This document shows, piece by piece, positions 18,893 to 28,539 of a stretch of DNA of 64,000 bases (within the stretch, counting starts at the first letter, position 1; each line of letters starts with the position of its first letter). The notes beneath the pieces were generated by a model. The model worked only from the letters and a program-made list of their open reading frames with translations, did no database searches and was not told the origin of the DNA. Source of the DNA: Isochrysis galbana (taxonomy: Eukaryota > Haptophyta > Isochrysidales > Isochrysidaceae); contig CM030938.1 of the NCBI GenBank assembly GCA_018136815.1, forward strand, positions 2,563,915 to 2,627,914. Direction: 5' to 3'. The position numbers were made by a program, and so were the translations under genes.

Positions 18893-20716
18893 ATGGAATC
18901 CACGGAGCCTCTCCCGCGCATGGGCGCAGGGAGTGCACTGGCTCGGCAGCCCGTGAGTGCGCTCGCCAGCGTGACGGAGCGGGGGGAGGAGGAGGTGACG
19001 GGCACAGATGGCATCACGACGCAGCTCCCCTCCGCCTTTCGCCTCCACCTGGCTCGCGCCGCAGTCGAGCTCATGCTCTCTCAGTTCCAGGCGCAGCGCG
19101 ACGAAATACGCGATACACTCCACCGCTGGCTCTGTTGCGCGCGCTCTCGCCGGGCGCTCGGCCGGCACGTGGTTGAACTGCGCCAGCAGGCTGAGCTGGC
19201 CCGTCGGTCTTTCTCGCTCCGCTATGCTCTCCTGCGCTGGAGACCTCTGGCCGGCAGAGCGGCAGTCGAGAGGATGGCAGGTAGATTGGCATCCGTAGCA
19301 AGAGCAGATGCGGCACAGGCCGCCATGGACACCCTCGCGAGGTGCGCCAGAAGCACTGGACTCCAGCGCTCGGCGTGTTTTCATTACTGTCGGGGTGCAA
19401 AGAGGCGCGCCACAGCAGCGTGGCGCGCGTCTGCTATGGCAGGCATGCAGTGTTCTGCTCTGCTCCAAGGTCTTGAGGCCATGGTGTTGAACCGTCTTAG
19501 TCTCAAGCACAAGCGCGATGTGCTACGTTCATGGATGGCCACGACACGCACCGCTCTGCACTTCGCACGTCTGTGCGAGGGTCCGGCCAAAGAGCTCCAC
19601 GTGCGTCGACACCGCTCGCAACTCCGTAGTGTAATGGTTGCCTTCAAAGCCATCATCCGTCGACATCATGCATGCGTACATGTATGGCAAGCAACGATCT
19701 CGGCATGCATCTGGCACTACTTTAGAAGTTGGCGAGCGCATGCAAACTGGCAAGCTCAGGGCCTAACATTTACCTGGCTTGCTCGAGCGGCAGCACGATG
19801 TGGGGCTCTGGCGCGTGCACTAGTCCGTTGGCAAGCGTGCACAACATTGTGGGCAGCCTTGAGTGCAGTGTTTTGCTCAGTGGTGAGGATGCACTCCCAT
19901 AAAGTGCTGCGGAATGGATTAGGCCGTCTCGCATCTCACGCCGAGCTGAGTGGCAAGCTAGAAGCTGCATCTGTTCGTGGTCGCCTTCGTGCGCTTGAGC
20001 GGGGCCTTGCGCGCTGGCGCATTTGGATTTCTTTTTCAACTCCGGGAGAAGCAATCTGTCTAGATGGGTGGCAGTTGCAAATGCTCCTGCGCGCCCAACT
20101 TGAATCTGAAAGAACTCTAGGGAAAGCGGACGATTCAATTGCATCTTCTAAGCTTCTCGATCTTTCCACTGGCTGGCGCCGATCATGCACCCTCGCTTAC
20201 GATGAAGCCACGTGCCGCAGGCTCGGGGCTTATCGGCAACTACGCTCAGCCCTTGCATCCATTGCATCGCACGCCTTGCGCGCGGAGCTCGCGCAGGTCC
20301 GGTGGATCAGACTATCCCTAAACATGGATGCTCGTCGACGGCAAGCGGCAAGAGTGGCACGGCGCCAGAGATTGGCGCGCGAGGAGCGTATCAAACAAGA
20401 ATGGCAAGAGTGGCAACTCGAGGCGATTGCTCGTTGGCGCAACTCGTACACTCGTTTCACTTTTGAAGCCTGTGATGCTAGCACAATGCGGATGGACACT
20501 GGCGAAGTCACTGCCTCGCCCCCGGAATCACAGCTGTGCAGGTCGAGTTGTGTGGATAACGACATCCACTGCATAGCTCACCATGGCTCGTCGACATCCG
20601 GCGTCACATTGGAGGCATCAACTGAAATGCGCGCCTCGAACTTAGTGAACAAGTACGGAAGCTGCGCTATGGCTCAAGCGAGACGCCAGGCTGTGGCATG
20701 TGCACAACGCCCGTGA
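18893..20716 (+). CDS. SFI1-repeat-like protein, 607 aa
   Basis: The frame is open from further upstream, but the first ATG after a long C-tract is 18893 (MESTEPLPRM). The protein is rich in Arg, Ala and Trp with repeated aromatic-basic motifs about 25-35 residues apart: LHRWLCC, LLRWRPL, TAAWRAS, LRSWMAT, FRSWRAH, LVRWQAC, LARWRIW and IARWRNS. The pattern of a hydrophobic residue followed by W and a basic residue is the signature of SFI1 centrin-binding repeats, which form a long helix at centrosomes, basal bodies or spindle poles. Repeats are degenerate, so the centrin-binding role is inference. No introns were seen. Confidence 0.7.
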   Translation: MESTEPLPRMGAGSALARQPVSALASVTERGEEEVTGTDGITTQLPSAFRLHLARAAVELMLSQFQAQRDEIRDTLHRWLCCARSRRALGRHVVELRQQAELARRSFSLRYALLRWRPLAGRAAVERMAGRLASVARADAAQAAMDTLARCARSTGLQRSACFHYCRGAKRRATAAWRASAMAGMQCSALLQGLEAMVLNRLSLKHKRDVLRSWMATTRTALHFARLCEGPAKELHVRRHRSQLRSVMVAFKAIIRRHHACVHVWQATISACIWHYFRSWRAHANWQAQGLTFTWLARAAARCGALARALVRWQACTTLWAALSAVFCSVVRMHSHKVLRNGLGRLASHAELSGKLEAASVRGRLRALERGLARWRIWISFSTPGEAICLDGWQLQMLLRAQLESERTLGKADDSIASSKLLDLSTGWRRSCTLAYDEATCRRLGAYRQLRSALASIASHALRAELAQVRWIRLSLNMDARRRQAARVARRQRLAREERIKQEWQEWQLEAIARWRNSYTRFTFEACDASTMRMDTGEVTASPPESQLCRSSCVDNDIHCIAHHGSSTSGVTLEASTEMRASNLVNKYGSCAMAQARRQAVACAQRP

Positions 20717-21443
20717 TATCACATGGCATACAATCCGTACCCTGTGATGGAATGATGCCTAGGTCACGGTAGTGGCACCTTACATTAGCATGGTACCTAT
20801 TGGTATGTCACTACTCTTTTCGAGGAAAAAAAAAGACAGAAGAAATTTTGGCTATACTCTACTGCTATCAGCTACGGGGGCCCCATCACACTCACGGTGC
20901 TGGCTCACGCCATCACCTTAACCTCATACTCTCACTCTCACTCTCTTTCTGCTTCCTGCTACCCACTACCCCCCCTTCATTCTCCATTCCTGCTGCTCGT
21001 CATGTGTCCCCGTTTTAAACCGTTTTCGAGGCGAGAGACTGAAACCTCAGGTCCGATTTTTCTCCGCCCCGCCCCCCTCCCTTCATGGGACCCCGAAACA
21101 CTTTAATTTTTTCCCGACCCCCTCCCTCCCCCCAAAATCCAAAATGAGGGCGTGGCGAGCGTGTTCATTTCTTCTTGAGCGCGGCTTTTTGCAACATTGA
21201 ACCTTGCTTCCGCCTCCGGGGTCAGGAATATTTTGTCTGTTTTGGAAAAGCGGTAGAATTTCACTTTCCAAAGTGCAAGGAAGAGAAGGATGTACAGCGC
21301 GATACTCACTCCAACCCCAATCCCGATGCCCTTGGACGTCCATCAAAGCACCCACAGCACTAAGGTTAGACTCACACAACAAGAAAACTCTGACGCCTTG
21401 AAGGAACAGGCGGGGTTGATGGACGGGGTGGCGGGACGCGCCG
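20717..21443. other. Intergenic; no gene assigned
   Basis: It holds a pyrimidine-rich stretch (20920-21000) and, on the minus strand at 21103-21330, a hydrophobic open frame (SIALYILLFLALWKV) that lacks an ATG and was not called. Confidence 0.4.
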
Positions 21444-22828
21444 ATGCCGCCTCGCCTCTCCACTCTGTACCCTCAAGTGGCGTCCTCGTCGATGGGAAAC
21501 GAGCTGATCGCGCAGAAGCTGGCCTCTTCGACGCCATTTATCGCCGGCCGGCTGGGCACCAATGAGATCTGCCTGATGGCACTCAACGGCTCATTTGCAG
21601 CGCGACACATGATGCCGCGCTGTTCAGGCGGCGGGTTCCATGGGACTTCAGGCATCTACCCGGAAACGCCGGCGATGCTCGACGAATTCCTGAAAATCTA
21701 TGTGGCAGCGGTGCGGATGCTCGGCCCCAACGATCTATTGGCCTCCTTCCGTGACCGCGCGAAGAAGGAGCTGCCCCTCTTCGCAAAGTTCGCACCACAG
21801 ACACCCATCATGGAAGCGGCTGCACTTGCACCCTTCTTCTTCGGGAGCCCGTGGTCTCGCAATCTCGCCAATCGTACGGTGGCAATCATCCACCCTTTTG
21901 CGGAGACTATTTCGTGTCAGCTGCGGCGGCGTTCCCTCCTGTTCAATGATCCAGATGTGCTGCCAGCCTCCACAGTATTCAAGATTGTCCCCATGTTCCA
22001 GGCACTTGGCAGGCTTGAACCACATGAGTCATGGGTGGAAACGCTCCAGGTGAGCATATGTCGAACTGCTGCATTGCATGTATTCACACAGCATCTACTC
22101 CTGGAGCGAGTAGACGAGCAGCTCTGTCTATCAGATGTGCATCAAGCATGGACTCTCACAGATCCTCCCACGTGGACATAGGCTAGTAAGCAGCGCATTG
22201 CAGGTGCAGGCCCATTTGATGTGGCCATCATCGGCGCAGGCTCCTATGGTATGCCACTAGCGGTCTATATCCGACACGAGCTTGGCCGCTCAGCTGTTGT
22301 CATGGGTGGCTTCACACAGGTATTGTTTCGATCCCCTTTCCTTCCCGTTGTCTCGAAAGGGTAGTTCTTTTTTTCGAAAGGGTAGTTCTCGTTGAGACAT
22401 CCAGCGACTTCTTGTGCTCTTACCTGTTGTCTCCTTGACTAGCAGTGGCCATTACACACACCTCTGCAATGAATAATGGCTCATAGATGTACCACGGCCT
22501 CGTGCAGGTCTTATTTGGTATCAAAGGCGAGCGTTGGGAAGATAAAGGTGCAGGTGCACCGAAAGTGCACCGCTTGGAGCACCAAGCAGGTGGGTATTGG
22601 ATCTTTCCTCTATCGGCGGACACACCTCGTGGCGTAGTCGTCTCACGGACGCAAGGGGCCCAATACTTTGCAAGCTCACGGCGCGAGATACTCTCCGAGT
22701 GCCCGGTGACGGTCGGCGTTACGAACTCGTCGTCGGCAGTGGATCGCACAAATCGTGCTAGAGCGAGAAAAAGACGAGACGACGCTTCGGTGAAAGTTGA
22801 GTTCTTGGAGACCGACTATTCATACTGA
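21444..22828 (+). CDS. Bacterial-type surface-polysaccharide-associated protein, three exons
   Basis: Exons 21444-22049, 22182-22319 and 22508-22828 are all phase 0 and give 354 aa. It resembles a conserved bacterial family, often seen near capsule or LPS glycosyltransferases, whose function is not established. Matching motifs in order are FIAGRLGTNE, GTSGIYPET, then EAAALAPFF, NRTVAIIHPFAETI, RSLLFNDPDVLPAS, the nucleotide-binding-like PFDVAIIGAGSYGMPLAVYI, VVMGGFTQ/VLFGIKGERWED (joined across the second intron) and GGYW. The PFDVAIIGAGxYG segment looks like a Rossmann-type glycine loop. The last 60 residues are basic and not family-like. Introns show it is a genuine eukaryotic gene; bacterial origin is inferred. 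Confidence 0.8.
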
Positions 22829-23532
22829 GCTCAATCACAATCCCAGTGTGGCTACATGTTGTCACCACGCGAGATCGATATCTCTCGACCAATCGCTTTG
22901 AAGAGTTATGCACTGTTGCATACACTACACCGACGGTCCGTTCAAGACAGTGCTGTTGTCGGGATTCGAGTGTGCTTCCACCACTCTCCACCCTTCCGCC
23001 TAGCCCCTCCTTTGTAAGCCAACGAACAAGGCAGATGGAGGACGGGACGGTCGTTTCTACTAAGCGGTGCGAGGTGCATCCCTGAAGGACTACAACACTG
23101 ACCACGCAAAACATACCGCACACACCGGCATGCGCTACGTTCTTCGCGTCTTGCGTGACGGTGCAACAACACTGACCACGCAAAACATACCACGCTGGCA
23201 TGCGCTACGTTCTTCGCGTCTTGGCTGACTGTGACTAGTAGGTCGCGTTCCGTCGAAAGTGGAACGTATCTTTATCTTCATAACATTCCATATTCTCATA
23301 CCAATCCGCAATGGAAATGGTAAATATGAAGTTGAAAGATGTCACAGCATGTTGTATGATAATAGTAGTACCTTACATAATACTAATTCAGAGATACGCT
23401 GTTTTCGCCATCCTTGCTACCTGTTGCAGCTGCAGTCATCCAAATCCCAACCTCCCGTTCCATCGATTGTCCCCCGTTCGCCCCGCCCTCGATAGTCCGA
23501 TGGTCCAACCTCCGCGTCCTCTGTCCGGCCCT
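22829..23532. other. Intergenic with transposon end and tandem duplication
   Basis: A TIR-type sequence aggtcgcgttccgtcgaa occurs at about 23241-23258 preceded by TA. The rest has no recognisable gene. Positions 23270-23420 are AT-rich. Confidence 0.45.
23092..23230 (+). repeat. Tandem duplication, about 74 bp, two copies
   Basis: Units start at 23092 and 23166 with acaacactgaccacgcaaaa and end in catgcgctacgttcttcgcg plus tcttg. They differ by a few bases and a small indel. Confidence 0.8.
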
Positions 23533-24063
23533 CTAGGCCTCTCCGCGCCCCCGGCCGCTCTCATTGTCACACGCCATCTTCTTGCGCGCGATCATGCGAG
23601 CAGCGCCCCAGTAGCGGTCGCGATGCTCATGGTCATAGGCCCACATGGCCGTGCGATCTCTTTTGCAAGCGACCGTGCCCACACGCGTGTCGTGGCGAGA
23701 CACACCTTCGCGCTGTGCGCGTCGCTTGACGGCCGCAAAGAGAGTCTCGACGCCAGTACTCGTCGTTGGACAGCCGTCCAAGAGCTTCCGCATCGCTGGC
23801 GTCACCTTCTCGGCCGAGAACTTGCCGCCAAACACGAACTCAGCAGCGTGGTTCTCCAACGCAGGGATCATCGCGGTGAAGGCGGCCGTAAGCATCTCGC
23901 AAACCAACCGTCGAGACTCCGGATCGGCGGCGAGCGACGCTACCGGATTCTCTGCATGTCCATGGTCCATGGCCGCCCGACCGCCTCGAGTCTTCATTGA
24001 CGGCGCCGAGCGCGGGAGCACGCGCTGGCCCTTGGCCTCGGCGAGGAAAGTGTCGAGGCGCAT
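23533..24063 (-). pseudogene. Transposase-like fragment, DNA transposon of unassigned superfamily
   Basis: The open frame continues upstream of the ATG at 24063 (MRLDTFLAEAKGQRV), so the start is not real. Notable segments are MDHGHAENPVASLAADPES, ALENHAAEFVFGGKFSAE, LDGCPTTSTGVETLFAAVK and REGVSRHDTRVGT. The CPTTSTGVE...LFAAVKRRAQR segment resembles the conserved late region of transposases in which a Ser/Asn-x-x-x-E ends the catalytic core. Position beside a transposon terminus (24111-24421) supports this. Superfamily could not be set; hAT-like is one possibility. Confidence 0.5.
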
Positions 24064-24110
24064 CGTTCCCTCAATCACCGCGGACGGATCGGTGGCCGCC
24101 TCTCGGAGCC

Positions 24111-24421
24111 AGCCATTGCGAGGCCGACAGCCGGCGATCGGCCGACGCGGAACCTCCGCGTTTCTTATTTATGGGGATTCGCCCGACATTCACTGCTTTG
24201 ATTCCGTCACGCGCGCGATCCTCCCATTCTCCCAAAATAGACCTCCATGGGCCGGACAAGGCGGGGGAGCCACTCACCGACGCCATGGAGCTTTTCGTGG
24301 GGTAGAGGGGGTTCGCGGGGGGGGGGGGGGGGGGGGGCAGGTAAGGGGGATCCATGGGGAATCCTTGGACACCCAGGAGGGATGGAAAATAGTGGTTAAA
24401 AAGCGTGAGTGACCGGCCTAG
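24111..24421. mobile_element. 311-bp transposon terminal module
   Basis: Nearly identical to 39494-39804: it starts agccattgcgaggccgacag, includes attctcccaaaatagacctc, a long G-tract and gaatccttggacacccagga, and ends aagcgtgagtgaccggcctag. A third copy of only the last 80 bp is at 32674-32755. The end resembles the gtgagtgaccgggcta end at 18445 and 37335. Confidence 0.75.
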
Positions 24422-24429
24422 CTCAAGAC

Positions 24430-24960
24430 GTCTTGGGATACCCTCGTGGCAGGTTCTCGGGGCGCAGTCGCAGTCACTTATTTCTCGAGGACTGCTCGCG
24501 GCGCGAGCTGTTAAGAGGGCCATTCTTCTTCACGATAATAAAACATCTGAGCGTTAGTACAACTACTAGTCCACTACTCCCACTAGCCCGGTACGCTATC
24601 ACGACACCCCTCAGCGCACCTGCCCGTACGCCTTGACATGTGCTAGTGCTACAGACACATACGTTTATGCACCCTTCAAATCTCAAATCTCCCCCCTCAC
24701 AGACCGCAGACCCCTCGCTGCATTATAACTCCCCACAAGTTACAATGAGGGAAAATCCAGAAATCCAGTGAGGCGGACCGACCTACGTCAGGCGACTCGC
24801 CAAGAAAAAGTAAGGGGAGTGGGGGGGGGGGAGGAACCTCTCGTCCGTGAAGCTGAACGGCCCTTATAGCTCTCGCCCCGAGCATTCCTCGAGAAATAAA
24901 AGACTGCGCCTCGAGATACCTGCCACAAGCCACAAGGGTCCCCGTAGGCCGTAGGCGCCT
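24430..24960. repeat. Inverted pair of the 8.2-kb repeat family
   Basis: Plus-orientation copy 24462-24512 (cagtcacttatttctcgagg then ctgctcgcggcgcgagct) faces a minus-orientation copy at 24862-24940. The space between contains the inverted counterpart of 8776-8880. The inner parts could fold back as a roughly 50-bp imperfect stem. Confidence 0.6.
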
Positions 24961-25629
24961 TGAGCCTCTCCCTCCTCCCTCCTCCCTCCCTCCTCATCCT
25001 CATCTCCTTCCTGGCAAAATCTAATAAGGACGAAACCAGATGAAGCCGGGAGGAGATCTGAGCTGGCAGCCAAGCGGATCTGCGAGCAGGAGATCGATCG
25101 AGCTCGCGCACGAGACGGCAAAGACTATTGGTAAAAGACATGCGGCTCAGTTTGTGAGATTCAGATTGATCTCAGATCACATGCTGCCGTCGATCTCGGC
25201 TCGCGCGCCAATCCGCGATCCGGCATACCGTGCATCTTGGATGGCTATCGCCAGCGTGCACAGAGCGCCCACAAGATTATTGAATGACGGGCGCGCACTC
25301 CCGGCCCCGGCCTGGCGGACTGGTCGCTGAGCTCAATGGTTCCTCAGTCAACCATGGGCGCTGTCAGGATTGCAGGACACAGGTAAGGGATACCGGATTC
25401 TCTCTCATCTCTCCAGTGGGCACATGATTACGACTCGCACGCTCGATTTTCATACCGTCTTCCCCCTTCCCGCCCCCGCCCCATCCGAGACGCTGAGAGA
25501 TGGAACGAAAGTCAAGCGCGACCCGAGGCGATTGCGCTCATCCTGACAGCTTGCAGCTGCCAGCGAGCCTCTCACTCGGACGCCTCGGCGCTGCTTTCCT
25601 CCACACAGACACCAGCCGCCTGCGGACAG
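24961..25629. other. Intergenic, upstream of the receptor gene
   Basis: A C/T-rich stretch lies at 24960-25015. An open frame at 25040-25330 has no recognisable motif. Confidence 0.4.
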
Positions 25630-26898
25630 ATGGATTCGTGGGGCGAGCTGGGGCTCCTGTCCGAGCTGCCAGCGAATGCGACGCACTATGAATTCACTCG
25701 AGCCATGCCGGATCTCATCTCGAGGAAGATCATTTGGGGCTGGTGGGGCATGGCGAGCCTGCTCGCAGCCGGCGCCTCATCTTCAATCATGGCGGGCGTC
25801 ACAGCGAGTCCCAAAGCGCGATCATCGGCTTTCAATATATACTTGGTCGCTTTGGCCGTACCAGACTTTGTTGGAAGCTTCTTCTGTGCGTTCACGTGCT
25901 GGATCAACTTCTCATATGAGGTGTACACCGGTGGCGATCTGATGTGTGCTTGGCAGACAGGTGCAACCACATTTGGCATCGCTGGCTCCTTCTGGATGAA
26001 TGCTCTGGTTGCGCGCGAGATCCACACCCTTCTGCGGAAGACCCACGCAATGAGGCTCTACACACCGCCCACCCATCGCATGGTCGTCCTCAAGTCATCA
26101 GCCGTCCTGTGCATGGCTGCACTGTTCTCGTCTCTCCACCTCTGGGGCCTCCCATTTAAGCATTTTCCGATTCACGGACTGGCTTGCGTAGCAAGTTATT
26201 ACGATCACACATCCTCGCTCTTTGTCTACTTTGCCGTCCTTCCTCTAGTCGCCGGCATCCCGACATGCTACATTTGCTTCATCGCCTTTGATTGCTGGCG
26301 ACGAAAACTTTTGAGGCTCGAAACTACGAACAGGATTCAGCAGGCGACCAAGGGCTCGCAACGCATGAGGGGGGCAAGTGAGCCATATTCTCAGCAGCGA
26401 CTCGTGCAGCGGCGCCGACAAGCGCGAGAGCTCACACTATATTACTCGCGCATTTTCGTAGCAGTGCTGGTGATATGGGTTCCAGCAACCATTTGCCTCT
26501 TATTCATCCGGTTGCCCCACGTGTGGGGCATGTTTTCCGGGGGGTTGCTAGCGCACTTGCAGGGATTCGTTTCGGCTCTCGTGTGCTTGACAAAAGCCGA
26601 CGTCCGAGAAGCTGTCATCCAGCTGTACACATGCGGGAGCCTCAACTCCGAGGCGCGCCGCAGCGTCGTGCTGCCAGTGCCGGGCTGCAACACAATGGAT
26701 CTGAGGGGATCGCACTGTTTTCACGACGCCGGGCGACGAGCTGAGACTCGGCTGGATAGCAACAACAGCCAGAATAGTGATGATAGTGACGATGTTCAAG
26801 GTGCTCACTCGCAAGATGAACGATTTCAAGCTGCGACAGCGCACGTGGTGGTAAGTGTGGATGATGACGCAAGCCAAGTTGGGGCTACCGCAACCTGA
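25630..26898 (+). CDS. Seven-transmembrane G-protein-coupled-receptor-like protein, 422 aa
   Basis: A single exon starts MDSWGELG with an N-glycosylation site (N16-A-T) in a short outer N-terminus. Seven hydrophobic helices lie at about 33-57, 66-94, 103-131, 152-175, 194-222, 273-295 and 299-322. C106 at the top of helix 3 and C186 in the second outer loop match the canonical disulfide pair. Helix 3 ends AREIHTLLRK, at the position of the E/DRY switch. A long basic third inner loop (about 223-270, RRRQARE) precedes helix 6 with a WVP motif. Overall it resembles protist cAMP-receptor/rhodopsin-like sensors. The C-terminal tail is Ser/Asp/Asn-rich (NNSQNSDDSDD), probably phosphorylated. Ligand unknown. 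Confidence 0.8.
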   Translation: MDSWGELGLLSELPANATHYEFTRAMPDLISRKIIWGWWGMASLLAAGASSSIMAGVTASPKARSSAFNIYLVALAVPDFVGSFFCAFTCWINFSYEVYTGGDLMCAWQTGATTFGIAGSFWMNALVAREIHTLLRKTHAMRLYTPPTHRMVVLKSSAVLCMAALFSSLHLWGLPFKHFPIHGLACVASYYDHTSSLFVYFAVLPLVAGIPTCYICFIAFDCWRRKLLRLETTNRIQQATKGSQRMRGASEPYSQQRLVQRRRQARELTLYYSRIFVAVLVIWVPATICLLFIRLPHVWGMFSGGLLAHLQGFVSALVCLTKADVREAVIQLYTCGSLNSEARRSVVLPVPGCNTMDLRGSHCFHDAGRRAETRLDSNNSQNSDDSDDVQGAHSQDERFQAATAHVVVSVDDDASQVGATAT

Positions 26899-27471
26899 TT
26901 CTGAGCTTTACTCTATTGAATAACGAGCCCTGGTCTTGCGCATCAGAGACTGGGTTGAGGCTTCCCTGCCTCCACCCGTTTGATATTGATCGACTTTGAT
27001 TTTTTTGTGGTCCATGCTGCTTTCGACTTCTATATTTTGTATATTGACTCGAGCTGGCACATTTAGCCTATTTTGTTGCGCTAAGTATCTTTACATTTGC
27101 GTGTGTGGCTGCCTCCTCTTTTTTGTCCAGGTGCATGATAATACAACCTTTTGATATTCTTACCGCACTCGCGGCGAATGGAACCACTACCTACTACATG
27201 TAGCACGTAGTATACTTTCTGCACCCCCACTCCCCCGGCCCTTCTCCCCCCGCCATCAGGTGGCTCCCCCCGTACACTGCTAGGGGGATTGGGGTGAAGG
27301 GCTTAGATATGGTCCGGTGGCCCGCGCCGCACCCCCCCCCCCCCCGGTGATCCGTTCCCCCCTTCCTCCTACGCCTCCCGGGCTGGCGGCGGCGGACAGG
27401 CGGCTTGCCTTCATTTGGTCTCCTTTCCCTCAGGGTTTCTTCCCCTCCCTGTGGGGACTCTCACCCTTACC
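26899..27471. other. Intergenic; 3' flank of the receptor gene
   Basis: AT-rich from 26980 to 27160, then GC-rich with a C-tract near 27335. The G/C block ccccgccatcaggtggctcc near 27250 recurs inverted near 39885, in a retroelement 3' end, so 27220-27300 is probably such a fragment in minus orientation. Confidence 0.4.
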
Positions 27472-27963
27472 ATGAGCCCCCCCGCGAGCACACACGAGCG
27501 GGACAGGAAGCAGAAGCATTTACCCCCGGTAGGGGTGCGTGGTGCGCGTCGAGGCAGTTCACGTAAGACGCCCGAGCCAACAAAGGTATCCCCGATGGAC
27601 CGCATCAAGGGCTTCCCCGAGGACACATTCACGGTCGCCGCCTCGAAGCTCTTCTGCCGGGCATGTAAAGAAGAAGTCTCGTTGCTCTTCACCATCGTCA
27701 AGGGTCACGTGAACTCCAACAAGCACAAGGCTAACAAGATCGCGTACCGCAAGGCGGAGGAAGCCAAGGACGAGCGCAAGGCTTTCATGGACGATTACTA
27801 CAAGGACAATCCCGACGAGGCGGGCAGCACCATCGAGGGAGAGACCGTCGCCTTTCGTTGGGAGGTAGTGGAGGTGTGCCTTGAGAGTGGCATTCCGATT
27901 GAGAGGATCCGTGCGCGGTTCCCGACCGCCTCTGCGTCCAGAGTCCCCCCGCGGAAAGAGTGA
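27472..27963 (+). CDS. BED/CGGBP1-like zinc-finger protein, transposon-derived fragment
   Basis: 163 aa from ATG 27472 (MSPPASTHERDRK). A basic N-terminus precedes a zinc finger with C62-x2-C65 and H79-x5-H85 in the context KLFCRACKEEVSLLF and KGHVNSNKHKANK, as in BED fingers and CGGBP1-type DNA-binding domains of hAT transposases. A Lys/Glu-rich helix follows (RKAEEAKDERKAF). The frame stops at 27961 where the 151-bp repeat element begins, so the catalytic part was removed by, or lost before, that insertion. Probably a decayed transposase N-terminus. Confidence 0.6.
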   Translation: MSPPASTHERDRKQKHLPPVGVRGARRGSSRKTPEPTKVSPMDRIKGFPEDTFTVAASKLFCRACKEEVSLLFTIVKGHVNSNKHKANKIAYRKAEEAKDERKAFMDDYYKDNPDEAGSTIEGETVAFRWEVVEVCLESGIPIERIRARFPTASASRVPPRKE

Positions 27964-28534
27964 ACGCACGGCGTGCACCTTCCTGGAAGTTGCTATGCGC
28001 ACGCACGGCGCCCCGCGGGGGGGGGAGCCGATGTGCATACGCACGGCGTGCACAATGATTGCAAGTAATCACACGTGCTGCGCAAACGAAACATCTCGTA
28101 TATGGCTACTTTACGTTAATGTGGGCCTTAGGGGAAAAAGTTTCTATGCGCACGCACGGCGCCCTCGCGAGGGGGGAAGTCGATGCGCATACGCACGGCG
28201 TGCACAATGATTGCAAGTAATCACATGTGCTGCGTAAACGAAACATCTCGTATACGGCTACTTTACGTTAATGTGGGCCTTAGGGGAACAAGTTTCTATG
28301 CGCACGCACGGCGCCCCCGCGGGGTGGCCGATGCACATCGCGCCGTGCCCATAGTTACAAGTAATCACAATCGAAAAGCACCGACACGGCGCCCTCCGGG
28401 GGGACACGCGTCGCGGGAAGCAGGGAATGTTACGCTAGTCTACATTTAATTTTAAAATAACGCTGTGTACAACTGTGGACATTCGATCGCTCAATTCGAC
28501 TCATGTCCCACATTTGACGGAACGACACCTTAGG
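27964..28534 (-). mobile_element. TIR-type element with 151-bp internal tandem repeats (copy 1)
   Basis: Repeats begin at 27993, 28144 and 28296 (ctatgcgcacgcacggcgcc). Each carries a palindromic GC core and the AT-richer tail ctactttacgttaatgtggg. The right end, read on the minus strand from 28534, is aggtgtcgttccgtcaaatg, with TA next to it. An inverted copy lies at 53329-53940. Confidence 0.75.
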
Positions 28535-28539
28535 GCCAT

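Noticed and set aside
21103..21330. Minus-strand hydrophobic small ORF (SIALYILLFLALWKV...)
   Set aside because: Looks membrane-protein-like but has no in-frame ATG after the upstream stop and lies between two confident plus-strand genes.
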